Positions 43,129 to 51,627 of a stretch of DNA of 64,000 nt are shown here, one piece after another; position 1 is the first letter of the stretch; each line of letters opens with the position of its first letter. The notes under the pieces are model-generated. The model was not told the origin of the DNA. It was given only the letters and a program-made list of their open reading frames with translations, and made no database searches. The DNA comes from Pseudonocardia sp. HH130629-09 (lineage in GTDB: Bacteria > Actinomycetota > Actinomycetes > Mycobacteriales > Pseudonocardiaceae). A program made the position numbers and the translations under genes. The DNA lies in assembly GCF_001294645.1 (NCBI RefSeq), contig NZ_CP011868.1, positions 1 to 64,000 of the forward strand, given 5' to 3'.

Positions 43129-46100
43129 GCTGACCCGCGTCCGCCTGTTCTCCGTCGGGCCGACCGCCGCGCGCTACCAGGACGTCGCGCTCGACCTGCG
43201 GGGCGTCGGCGCCCCGGTGAAGGTCGCCGTGCAGGAGGACCTGTTTGCCCCGGACGCGCTGGACCGCACGACGCCGCGGCGGCCGTCGCCGGCGTCGGTG
43301 CTGTTCCTGGAGAACGGTGGCGGCAAGTCCGTCCTGCTCAAGCTGATCTTCTCGGTGCTGCTGCCGGGGCGGCGTCAGGTCGTCGGCACCACCAGCACCA
43401 CGGTGCTGGAGAACTTCGTGCTCGCCGAGGACGTGGCGCACGTCGTCTGCGAGTGGATGCACGTCGGCACCGGGCGGCTCCTGGTCACCGGGAAGGTGTC
43501 GGAGTGGCGCGGGCACGTCGCCTCCACCGATCCGGAGAAGCTGGCCGACGCGTGGTACTCCTTCCGGCCGGTTCCCGGGATGGGGCTCGACGACCTGCCG
43601 TTCACCCACGACGGCCGCCGAGTCACCCTGGCCGCGTTCCGGGAGCGTCTGCAGACCGCGCACCGCGAGCACCCCGACGCCGAGCTCGCCTGGGAGACCG
43701 GGCACCGGGACTGGACGCGCCACCTCGTCGACGTCGGGCTGGACCCGGAGCTGTTCCGCTACCAGCGCGCCATGAACGCCGGTGAGGGCGAGGCCGCCGA
43801 GGCGTTCTCGTTCTCCTCCGACGAGGGGTTCGTCGACTTCCTCCTGCGTGCGGTGCTCGACCCGGCGGAGCCGCAGAACGTCGCCGAGCTCGTCGCCGGG
43901 TACGCCGACCGGCTCGCCCAGCGCGAGGAGCTGGAGACCGAGCGGGAGTTCGTCGACGGCACGCTGTCCCGGCTGGAGCCGATGGTCGACGCCGAGGCCA
44001 CCGCGACCGCGGCCCGCGACACCGAGACCGCCGCGCGCGCCGAGCTGGCGGCGACCGCGTCGCGGATCGCGGCCCGCCGGGTCGCCGAGGAGGCCCGCTC
44101 GGTGACCGCCGCCGAGGAGGCCGCCGGCGCCGTCGAGGCCGAGCAGTCCGCGGCCCGTGCGGCGGAGCGGCTGCAGGACACCGTCGGCGAGCTGCGCAGA
44201 CTCACCGCGGTGCTCACCGTCGAGGCCGCGGAGCGGATCGCGGCCGAGGCGACCCGCGAGCGCGACGACGCGTCGGCCGTGTCGATGGCCCGTGACGCCG
44301 TCGAACCGGTGCTGGCGCACCGCGTCGCCGCCGCCGAGGCCGCGCGGCTGCGTGCCCGCGTCGAGGAGGAGGAGCAGAAGTCCCGGCCCGCACTCGCGGC
44401 CCGGCAGGACGCGGCCCGTGCCCTCGCCGCCGCGCTGGCCCGCGTCGCCGCGGAGGCCGACGCCGCCGCCGACGCCGCGGAGACCCGCCGCGCCGACGCC
44501 GAGGAGCGCGCGGCAGCCGCCCGTCGCGAGCAGGTCACCCGCACCGCCGACGCCGCCCGTGCCGAGAGCGCGGCCGGCGCCGCCCGCGAGGCCCTCGACG
44601 AGCTCGACACCCGGGTCGCGGCCGCCGTCGACGCGGGGCACCTGAAGGCGGGCTCGACCGCCGCCGACGTCGAGGACGAGGCGACGGCTGCCCGGATCGA
44701 CGCCGAGCGGTGCGCCGCCGCGCTCGCCGACGCCGACACCGCCGCCGCGGCGATCCGCGAGGAGCGCCGGGCCGCCGAGACCCGCCGCACCGCGGCGCAG
44801 GACGCGGCGGCCGCCGCCCGCGCCGACGCCGCGACCGCCGAGGCCGCACGATCCGCGGCGCAGGCCGACGCCGTCGCGCTCGCCGGGGAGACCCGGCCCG
44901 CGGAGCTGCTCGGGCTCGACGAGATCCGCCCGGACACCGACGCGGGCCTCGTCGTCGACACCCTGACCACCGCGATCCGCGGCGCCGAGCGGGAACGGAC
45001 GACCCTGCACGGCGACCAGCGCCGCGACGAACGCGCGCTCGCCGCGCTCGGCGACGGCGGCCTGCTGCCCGACCCGCCCGAGATCGAGGACGTCCTCGTG
45101 GTGCTGGAGTCCGCCGGGATCACGGCCTGGTCCGGGCGTCGCTACCTGGCGAAGCTGCCCGCCCCCGACCGGGAGACCGTGCTGGCGCGGCTGCCGCACC
45201 TGGCCGGCGGAGTACTGCTCAACGACGCGCGCGACGCCGAGCGGGCCCGCACCCGGCTGGACGCGGCGCGGCTGCTGCCGGCCTGCCTGGTCGCGGTCGG
45301 CACCACCGCCGCGCTGCGCGCCGACGCCGACCCGGCGCCCGGGATCGACTTCGTCGTGCCGCCCAACCCGGCCCTGCACGACGAGGAGGCCGCCGAGCAG
45401 GTCCGGGTCCGCCTCGTCGCCGAGACCACCGAGCGCGCCGCCCGGCTCGCCGAGCTGGAGACCGTCCTCGACGACGATCGCAGGCTGCGGGACCGGTTCG
45501 CCGCGCTGCGCGGCCGTCGCCCCACCCTCGCCGACCTCACCGAGGCCGCCGAGATCGCCGAGGCCGCACGGGCCGCGGCCGTCGCCGAGCACGAGGCGAC
45601 CCGCGCCGCGGTCGAGGATCTCGACGAGCGCGCCGACCGGCTCGCCGCCGACCGGCCCGGCCTGGAACGGACCGCCGGGGACACGCGTCGCCGGGCGGAC
45701 GCGCTGGCCGCGCTGCGCACCGAGCTCGCCCGCCGGGCGACGCACGAGGAGCGGATCCGCACCGGGGAGGCCGACGCCGCGCGGGCCCGTGAGGAGGCCG
45801 ACGCCGCCGGGACCACCGCCGACCGCGCCGCTCGCGAGGCCTCCGACGCCCAGCAGACCCGCGATCGGCAGCGCGGCATCGGCACCACCCTGCGCGACGA
45901 GGCCGCGGCCCTCCCGGTCTCCCCCGAGGAGATCGGCGACCCGGACGCGGAGCCGGACGGGACCCCCGAGGGTTCGCTGGCCGAGCTGCGCGAGGAGTTC
46001 CAGCGGGCCCGCGACGCCTACGCCTTGGCCGCCGTCGACACCGACCTGCACGGTGCGCTGGAGCGGGCCGAGGCCGACGCGCGGGAGCGCCGGATCGCCG

Positions 46101-47632
46101 TCGACGGGCTGCCGCGCACCGTCGTCGAGGCCGCGACCGCGTTCCTGCACACCCCCGACGGCGCCGACGCCGCCAGCCGTCGCGTCGCCGCGGAGCAGGC
46201 CAGGGCCGCCTACGACGAGGCCGAAAGCCGCCGCGCCGACGCCGCGACGGAGCTGGCCGTCGCCCGTCGCGAGCTGGAGCGGTTCACCGGCGGCGAGCGG
46301 CCGATCGACCACGGTGCCGAGGGGCGCTCCGCGGGCTGCGCGCCCTACGACGCTCCCCGCGACGCCGAGCACGGCCGTGAGCTGGTCGCCCGCGCCGCGG
46401 CGGACCTGGACGTGGCGGGCACGGAGCTGGAACGCCGTCGCCGGGCCCGGACCGCCGCCGAGGACGCCCACCGCACCGCCACCGACCTCGCCCGCGGGTT
46501 CGGGCTGGTCGTGTCCTCGTTGGACGAGACGCCCGAGCCGTCCGGGGTGCCGTTCGACGGCGACGTCGAAGCCGCCCAGGCCGCGCTCAAGCGCCACCAG
46601 AACGCCGTCCGGGACGCGGCGGGGGAGCGGACGCGCGCCGAGAAGAAGGTCCGCGAAGGGGTCGACGCCGTCGCCCGCTTCGCACAGGACCCGCGGTTCG
46701 CGACCCTCACCTCCCCGGTGCACCGCCACATCGCCGGCGTCGACCGGTCGGAGATGCCGGGCCTCGCCGTGGAGTGGATCGCGGCGCTGCGCCCGCGGCT
46801 GCGTTCCCTCGACGACGACCTCGGCAACATCGAGCGGCACCGCTCCGGGATCGTCACCCGGCTGTCCGGGATGGTCGGCGAGGCGCTGCGCACCGTGCGC
46901 CTCGCCCAGCGGCTGTCCCAGCTGCCCGAGGGCCTCGGCGACTGGTCGGGCCAGCAGTTCCTGCGGATCCGGTTCGAGGAGCTGCCCGACGCGGCGTTGC
47001 GCCACGAGCTCGGCGCCGTCGTCGACCGCACCGCGACCGGGATGGCGGGCGGCAAGGCCAAGGACCGGCGCGACGGCATGTCCATGCTGCTGCGCGGGGT
47101 CAGGGCGGCGATGCCGAAGGGCGTCCGGGTCGAGATGCTCAAACCCGACGCCGTGCTGCGCACCGAGCGGCTGCGCGTCTCCGCGATCAAGGACGTGTTC
47201 TCCGGCGGGCAGCAGCTGACCGCGGCGATCGTCCTGTACTGCACGATGGCGGCGCTGCGGGCACACCAGCGCGGGCAGGGCAGGCGGGCGCACGCGGGCG
47301 TGCTGTTCCTCGACAACCCGATCGGACGCGCGTCGGCGGGCTACCTGCTGGAGCTGCAGTTCGGCGTCGCGCAGGCCCTCGGCGTGCAGCTGATCTACAC
47401 GACAGGGCTGTTCGACGCGGGCGCGCTGTCGTCGTTCCCGCTGCTCGTGCGGCTGCGCAACGACGCCGACCTGCGCGCCGGACGCAAGTACCTGTCGGTC
47501 GACGAGCGGGTCACCCGGTCGGTGCCCGACGCCGACGCCCCCGGCGGCCGGATCACCGCGGCGCGGGTCTACCGGCGCCCCGAGGCCGCGGTGCCCGCCG
47601 GCGCAGGCGACGGCGCGGGATCGGCAGGATGA
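43121..47632 (+). CDS. jetC: Wadjet/Mks-like SMC ATPase (JetC/MksB-type)
   Basis: This 1,503-residue SMC-like ATPase has Walker A near aa 65 (LFLENGGGKSVLLKLIFSV). Two long Ala/Glu/Arg-rich coiled-coil arms (roughly aa 270-620 and 780-1150) flank a middle hinge-like region. The C-terminal head has the ABC signature DVFSGGQQLTAAIVLYCT and Walker B AGVLFLDNPIGRAS. This is the MukB/MksB/JetC layout, in which a dimer extrudes DNA loops. The ATG at 43121 lies inside the jetB 3' end. The length and coiled-coil order argue against RecN or SbcC. Confidence 0.88.
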   Translation: MYELTRVRLFSVGPTAARYQDVALDLRGVGAPVKVAVQEDLFAPDALDRTTPRRPSPASVLFLENGGGKSVLLKLIFSVLLPGRRQVVGTTSTTVLENFVLAEDVAHVVCEWMHVGTGRLLVTGKVSEWRGHVASTDPEKLADAWYSFRPVPGMGLDDLPFTHDGRRVTLAAFRERLQTAHREHPDAELAWETGHRDWTRHLVDVGLDPELFRYQRAMNAGEGEAAEAFSFSSDEGFVDFLLRAVLDPAEPQNVAELVAGYADRLAQREELETEREFVDGTLSRLEPMVDAEATATAARDTETAARAELAATASRIAARRVAEEARSVTAAEEAAGAVEAEQSAARAAERLQDTVGELRRLTAVLTVEAAERIAAEATRERDDASAVSMARDAVEPVLAHRVAAAEAARLRARVEEEEQKSRPALAARQDAARALAAALARVAAEADAAADAAETRRADAEERAAAARREQVTRTADAARAESAAGAAREALDELDTRVAAAVDAGHLKAGSTAADVEDEATAARIDAERCAAALADADTAAAAIREERRAAETRRTAAQDAAAAARADAATAEAARSAAQADAVALAGETRPAELLGLDEIRPDTDAGLVVDTLTTAIRGAERERTTLHGDQRRDERALAALGDGGLLPDPPEIEDVLVVLESAGITAWSGRRYLAKLPAPDRETVLARLPHLAGGVLLNDARDAERARTRLDAARLLPACLVAVGTTAALRADADPAPGIDFVVPPNPALHDEEAAEQVRVRLVAETTERAARLAELETVLDDDRRLRDRFAALRGRRPTLADLTEAAEIAEAARAAAVAEHEATRAAVEDLDERADRLAADRPGLERTAGDTRRRADALAALRTELARRATHEERIRTGEADAARAREEADAAGTTADRAAREASDAQQTRDRQRGIGTTLRDEAAALPVSPEEIGDPDAEPDGTPEGSLAELREEFQRARDAYALAAVDTDLHGALERAEADARERRIAVDGLPRTVVEAATAFLHTPDGADAASRRVAAEQARAAYDEAESRRADAATELAVARRELERFTGGERPIDHGAEGRSAGCAPYDAPRDAEHGRELVARAAADLDVAGTELERRRRARTAAEDAHRTATDLARGFGLVVSSLDETPEPSGVPFDGDVEAAQAALKRHQNAVRDAAGERTRAEKKVREGVDAVARFAQDPRFATLTSPVHRHIAGVDRSEMPGLAVEWIAALRPRLRSLDDDLGNIERHRSGIVTRLSGMVGEALRTVRLAQRLSQLPEGLGDWSGQQFLRIRFEELPDAALRHELGAVVDRTATGMAGGKAKDRRDGMSMLLRGVRAAMPKGVRVEMLKPDAVLRTERLRVSAIKDVFSGGQQLTAAIVLYCTMAALRAHQRGQGRRAHAGVLFLDNPIGRASAGYLLELQFGVAQALGVQLIYTTGLFDAGALSSFPLLVRLRNDADLRAGRKYLSVDERVTRSVPDADAPGGRITAARVYRRPEAAVPAGAGDGAGSAG

Positions 47633-48675
47633 CCGTGCCCGGCGACGCAGGGCGCGGGCAGCGCTGTCGTGCCGGTGCGCCCGGGCCGGTCGCGGAACGG
47701 CTCGCGGAGCTGCTGCGGGCCTCCGGGCGGACCCGGATCCCGCGCTCGGCGGTACGCGCGGCCTTCCTGCGGGCCGACCCCACGATGGTCGGCAGCGTCG
47801 ACGCCCGGCGGAACCTGGCCGCGGTCCTGGCGGAGCTGACCGCCGCCGGGGTGATCGAGCCGACCGACCGCGCCGACGACGGCAGCCCGCCGCTGCCGAA
47901 CTCGGTCCGGCTGCTGCGTGCCGCCCCGGCCCCGGCGCCGCAGGACCGCACCCCGTGGCACGCCGAGCTGTCCTGGGCGGCGGGCCTGTCCCGGCCGTCG
48001 CCGACGCTGCTGCAGGTCAACGAGTGGCTGTTCCGGCACGCGGCGCGGGCGGTCGAGGTCCCGTTGCGGGAGCGCGCACTGGAGATCACCGGCGACGAGA
48101 AGGCGTTCGACGGCCGCCTGCCCGGCGAGCTCTCCCTGGCGACCCTGCGGGCGCGCCGGGTCGTCCCGCCGCTGCACCGCGAGCCGCTGCCCGGGGGCGG
48201 GCCGGTGCTGCTCGTCGTCGAGAACGCCGACACCATGGACTCGCTGCTCCGGGCGCTGCGACCCGAGCCGGGGGCGGTCGGCGGAGTCGCCTGGGGCGCC
48301 GGGAACGCGTTCACCGCGTCGGTGCTCACGCTGCGGGAGGCCCCGCCGTCGGAGGTCCGGTACTCCGCGATCCGGTACTTCGGCGACCTCGACGCGGCGG
48401 GGCTGCGGATCCCGCGCCGCGCGGGTGAGCTGGCCGTCGCCGAGGGGCTGCCGCCGGTGCGGCCCGCGACCGGGCTGTACCGGGCCTTGCTGGAGCACGG
48501 CCGTCCGGCGGCCGCGTCGAGCGTCGACCACGCCGACGTCGAGTGGCTCGATCCCGCGCTGCGCGGCCCCGTCCGCGACCTGTTCGCGTCAGGGGCACGC
48601 CTCGCCCAGGAAGCCATCGGCGCCACACACCTGGCCGACGACCCGACCTGGCGCGCCGGGCTCGCCCCCGACTGA
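47629..48675 (+). CDS. jetD: Wadjet/Mks-like Toprim nuclease subunit (JetD/MksG-type)
   Basis: This 348-residue protein has an N-terminal winged-helix-like arm (RIPRSAVRAAFLRADPTMVG, LLQVNEWLFRHAARAVEVP). The C-terminal Toprim-like nuclease half has VLLVVENADTMDSLL (Toprim Glu), GVAWGAGNAFTASVL and YFGDLDAAGLRIP (the D-x-D of JetD proteins). JetD cleaves closed circular DNA once JetABC has extruded it, giving plasmid restriction. The ATG overlaps the jetC stop by 4 nt. Assignment to a named Wadjet type is left open. Confidence 0.82.
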   Translation: MTVPGDAGRGQRCRAGAPGPVAERLAELLRASGRTRIPRSAVRAAFLRADPTMVGSVDARRNLAAVLAELTAAGVIEPTDRADDGSPPLPNSVRLLRAAPAPAPQDRTPWHAELSWAAGLSRPSPTLLQVNEWLFRHAARAVEVPLRERALEITGDEKAFDGRLPGELSLATLRARRVVPPLHREPLPGGGPVLLVVENADTMDSLLRALRPEPGAVGGVAWGAGNAFTASVLTLREAPPSEVRYSAIRYFGDLDAAGLRIPRRAGELAVAEGLPPVRPATGLYRALLEHGRPAAASSVDHADVEWLDPALRGPVRDLFASGARLAQEAIGATHLADDPTWRAGLAPD

Positions 48676-48699
48676 GCGCTCCCACACGGGTTCCGATGT

Positions 48700-48723
48700 C
48701 CCACACGGGAGACCCCCTGTGGG
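48700..48723. terminator. Hairpin between jetD and the opposing histidine kinase gene
   Basis: CCCACACGGG-AGA-CCCCCTGTGGG folds into a stem with a small internal loop. A direct copy of TCCCACACGGG lies just before it (48680). It sits between two convergent genes and could terminate both. Confidence 0.5.
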
Positions 48724-48740
48724 GGCGGGTGGCTTCGTCG

Positions 48741-50018
48741 TCAGGGGGGTGGGGCGAGGGTCAGGTCTACTCGGAGGCCGTGGGTGGGGGGTGAGGTGAC
48801 GGTCAGGGATCCGCCGGCCTGCTCGGCGGTGCGTCGGGCGATGTCGAGGCCCAGGCCCGTCGAGCCGCCGCCGCTGACCCCGCGGGAGGTCGGGTCGGTG
48901 CCCGGTGGCAGACCGGGGCCGTCGTCGTGCACGACGATCCGGGCGCCCCCGCCCGAGCGGGCCGTCAGCTCCACGCCGAAGGCCGTCCCGTCCTGGGTGT
49001 GCGCGAACACGTTGCCCAGCAGCGCGTCCACGCACGCCTCCAGGTCACCCGGCGCGCAGGCCACGGGCAGCGGGCCGTCGGCGAGGTGCAGGGTCACCGA
49101 GCGGTCGGTGTCCTCGGCCAGCACCCGCCAGAACTCCACCCGCTCCCGGACGACGGCCGCCGCGTCCGTGCTGCGGGTCGTGCCGCCGCCGCGTCGCCGG
49201 GCCTGCTCGATCGCGCCGGTGACCGCCCGCGCGACGCCGTCGACCCCGGCCGAGATGCGGGCGACGTCGTCCGGGTCGCGCAGGGCCTCGGCGTCCAGAC
49301 GCAGCGCGCTGAGTGGGGTGCGGACCCGGTGCGCGAGGTCCGCGACGTTCTCCCGCTCCTCGCGCAGCAGCTCCGAGATCCGCCCGGCCAGCCCGTTCAA
49401 CGCCCCCGCGACGACGCCGAGCTCGGCCGGGGCACCGGGGTCGGCGCGCGCGGACAGGTCCCCGGCCGCGAGCCGCTCCGACACTCCGGACAGGTCGGTG
49501 GCGGCGTCGACGAGGGTGCGGGCCAGCCGGTCCGCGACCAGCAGCCCGCCGGCGAGCAGCACCAGCGAGAGCCCGCCCAGCAGCAGCCAGGAGCGGGCCA
49601 CACCGCGGGTGAGCTCGGTGTCGGGGACGAACACCCGGATCGCGGCGTTGCCGCCGGCGGCGCCGGTCACCGCGAACACCAGCTCGCGCCCGCCGGGCGC
49701 CTCGGTCGACGCGCTCGTCCCGAGCAGCCCCAGCCGGACCACCGGGCTGCGTGGTGCGGGCGCGCCGAGGACGGTGCCGTCGGGCAGGAACACCGAGACC
49801 TCGGAGGCGTCGCGGCCGTCGGCGTTCTGGACGGCGGGGGCCAGCACCGACCGGTCACCGCCCGCGACGGCCGGGGTCAGCACCTGGGCCTGGACGGTCG
49901 CGGCGGACACCGCCGAGCTCTCCGCGACCGAGCGGATCAGCGTCGCGAGCGGGATCGCGAAGGCGACCAGCACCAGCAGCACGGTCGCCCCGACGAGGAC
50001 GAGGATGCGCCGCCGCAT
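48741..50018 (-). CDS. Two-component sensor histidine kinase
   Basis: This 425-residue membrane kinase has two transmembrane helices (VLVGATVLLVLVAFAIPLA and LLLGGLSLVLLAGGLLVADR) enclosing a ~110-residue extracytoplasmic sensor. A HAMP segment precedes the phosphoacceptor helix NVADLAHRVRTPLSALRLDA (His in AHR). The ATPase N and G boxes are DALLGNVFAHTQ, VHDDGPGLPPG and STGLGLDIARRTAE. The stimulus is not evident. The ATG overlaps the stop of the response regulator gene by one base, so the pair is co-expressed. Confidence 0.93.
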   Translation of the reverse strand: MRRRILVLVGATVLLVLVAFAIPLATLIRSVAESSAVSAATVQAQVLTPAVAGGDRSVLAPAVQNADGRDASEVSVFLPDGTVLGAPAPRSPVVRLGLLGTSASTEAPGGRELVFAVTGAAGGNAAIRVFVPDTELTRGVARSWLLLGGLSLVLLAGGLLVADRLARTLVDAATDLSGVSERLAAGDLSARADPGAPAELGVVAGALNGLAGRISELLREERENVADLAHRVRTPLSALRLDAEALRDPDDVARISAGVDGVARAVTGAIEQARRRGGGTTRSTDAAAVVRERVEFWRVLAEDTDRSVTLHLADGPLPVACAPGDLEACVDALLGNVFAHTQDGTAFGVELTARSGGGARIVVHDDGPGLPPGTDPTSRGVSGGGSTGLGLDIARRTAEQAGGSLTVTSPPTHGLRVDLTLAPPP

Positions 50019-50719
50019 CAGGCGGTGCCCGGTCCGGTTCCCGACGGCGCGGACAGCCGGATCCCGACGCCGCGCACCGAGTGCAGGTAGCGCGGGTCCT
50101 GCGCGGTCTCACCGAGCTTGCGGCGCAGCCACGACAGGTGCACGTCGACGGTCTTGTCGGCGCCGCCGTAGGGCTGCTGCCACACCTCGGTCATCAGCTC
50201 ACGCTTGCCGACGACCTGGTCGGCGCGGGCGGCGAGGTGGTGCAGCAGGTCGAACTCGCGCGGGGTCAGCTCCAGCTCGGTGCCGTCGAGCACCGCGCGC
50301 CGCGACCGCGGGTCCACCGACAGCCCGCCGACGACGACCGTCGGGTCGCCGGCCCCGTCGCCGAGCCGGCGCAGCACCGCCCGGATCCGGGCATCGAGCT
50401 GGGCGGCGGCGAACGGCTTGACCAGGTAGTCATCGGCGCCTGCGTCGAGCACGGAGACGATCTCGGTCTCGTCGTCTCGGGCGGTCGCGACGATCACCGG
50501 CACCGTGCTGGCGCCGCGCAGCATGCGCAGCATGGTTGTGCCGTCCATGTCGGGCAGACCGAGGTCGAGCACCACGAGGTCGGGCCGCTTCCCGACGGCG
50601 TGCTCCAGCCCCGCCATCGCGGTCGGCGCGGAGTCGACGGCGTGCCCCCGCTCGGTCAGCCCGCGGATGAGGGCACCGCGGATGCCGGGGTCGTCCTCGA
50701 CGATCAGGATCTGGGCCAC
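50018..50719 (-). CDS. OmpR/PhoB-family response regulator
   Basis: This 233-residue regulator has a receiver domain with acidic pocket ILIVEDDPG, phosphoacceptor Asp in LVVLDLGLPDMDG, Thr/Ala in VIVATARDD and Lys in DDYLVKPFAAAQL. The C-terminal winged helix has LTPREFDLLHHLAARADQVV and VDVHLSWLRRKLGE. It is the partner of the kinase encoded immediately downstream. The GTG at 50719 starts the conserved AQILIVEDD; the ribosome site is weak. The target genes are unknown. Confidence 0.94.
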   Translation of the reverse strand: MAQILIVEDDPGIRGALIRGLTERGHAVDSAPTAMAGLEHAVGKRPDLVVLDLGLPDMDGTTMLRMLRGASTVPVIVATARDDETEIVSVLDAGADDYLVKPFAAAQLDARIRAVLRRLGDGAGDPTVVVGGLSVDPRSRRAVLDGTELELTPREFDLLHHLAARADQVVGKRELMTEVWQQPYGGADKTVDVHLSWLRRKLGETAQDPRYLHSVRGVGIRLSAPSGTGPGTA

Positions 50720-50817
50720 GGGGGGAGAACCTAGCCGCCGTGACCGCGCCCGCGGTGGGTCCCAGCCGTCGCTTGTGTCCCGTTTAGGGATCCGTTAACC
50801 GGGGTCCGAGGCATGCT

Positions 50818-51300
50818 GTGCGCGTGGAACGACCGACGCGCCCCGTGCTGCAGATCGCGCTCTGGACCGCCGCGGCCGCCGGCGCCCTGCTCCTGGGCCT
50901 GACGGCGGTCGGGAGCATCGGCAGCGACCTCGCCGGCACCCAGACACAGCCGCTGAGCGCCGAGCAGGTGGACGCCCGGCTGGCCCAGCACTCCGCCGCA
51001 GCCACCCCCACCGCCCCTGCCGCACCGGCCCCCGCACCGGCACCGACATCGGTGCCGGTGGCCGCCCCACCCGCGGTGGTGCAGGCCGGGGCCGCGGGGA
51101 ACGTCCTGGCCCGCTGTGAGGGCGCGAACCCGCGGATCGTCTCGGTCAACCCCGCGCAGGGCTGGGAGCGCGATGACGACAAGGACATCGGCCCGGCCGA
51201 GGTCGTCTTCGACGGCGACGACGTACCGGACGTCCGGGTCACCCTGAGCTGTGCCGGCGGGGTGCCGACCGGCCGCGTCACTGCCGTCCCCGAGGACTGA
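50818..51300 (+). CDS. Exported or membrane-anchored hypothetical protein
   Basis: This 160-residue protein has an uncleaved-looking N-terminal hydrophobic segment (IALWTAAAAGALLLGLTAVG) and a Pro/Ala-rich spacer (~aa 60-85). The small C-terminal domain has two Cys (ARCEGANPRIVSVNP, VTLSCAGGVPTGRV) that could form a disulphide. I do not recognise the family. It is divergent from the two-component operon with ~100 nt between, so it may be a target or sensor partner. GTG 50818 or GTG 50824 may be the start. Confidence 0.65.
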   Translation: MRVERPTRPVLQIALWTAAAAGALLLGLTAVGSIGSDLAGTQTQPLSAEQVDARLAQHSAAATPTAPAAPAPAPAPTSVPVAAPPAVVQAGAAGNVLARCEGANPRIVSVNPAQGWERDDDKDIGPAEVVFDGDDVPDVRVTLSCAGGVPTGRVTAVPED

Positions 51301-51352
51301 GCGAGCCGGGGGACGCCACCGGGGAACCGAGACCCGCGGGCCGCGGCGGGGC

Positions 51353-51625
51353 TCAGCCGCCGGCGAACGGCGGGAGCACGTCGAGGGTGGCCGCCCCGCC
51401 CACCACGGTGGAGCGGTCGCGCACCGCCACCTCGTCGAGCAGGAAGCTGCAGCGCAGCAGGACCCGCTCCAGCTCCGGGCCGTGCGCGGTGCCGAGCGCG
51501 GCGACGGCGTCGGCCACCGTCGCGCAGGCGGGCAGTTCCACGGTCTCCTCGCCGGTCCCCGCGGCGGCCTTGGCCGCGGCGAAGTACCGGACGGTGAGGG
51601 TCCTGGTCTCCAGGGTCAGGGTCAT
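51353..51625 (-). CDS. moaD: Molybdopterin synthase sulfur carrier (MoaD/ThiS family)
   Basis: This ~90-residue beta-grasp protein ends in PPFAGG. The terminal Gly-Gly is thiocarboxylated and donates sulfur to molybdopterin. VRYFAAAKAAAGTGEETVEL and DEVAVRDRSTVVGGATLDVLPP-like segments match MoaD. The second ATG (51625) is preferred because GGAGG lies 6 nt before it, whereas the first ATG directly abuts GGAGG. It follows moaA with the coding regions almost touching. Confidence 0.88.
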   Translation of the reverse strand: MTLTLETRTLTVRYFAAAKAAAGTGEETVELPACATVADAVAALGTAHGPELERVLLRCSFLLDEVAVRDRSTVVGGAATLDVLPPFAGG

Positions 51626-51627
51626 GG

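Noticed and set aside
41405-47293. A 1,962-codon open frame on the minus strand across the jet genes
   Set aside because: It is antisense to jetC, whose Walker A, signature and Walker B motifs are clear. In DNA this GC-rich, long antisense frames arise from codon bias, and its composition (Gly/Arg/Val-rich) matches no protein.
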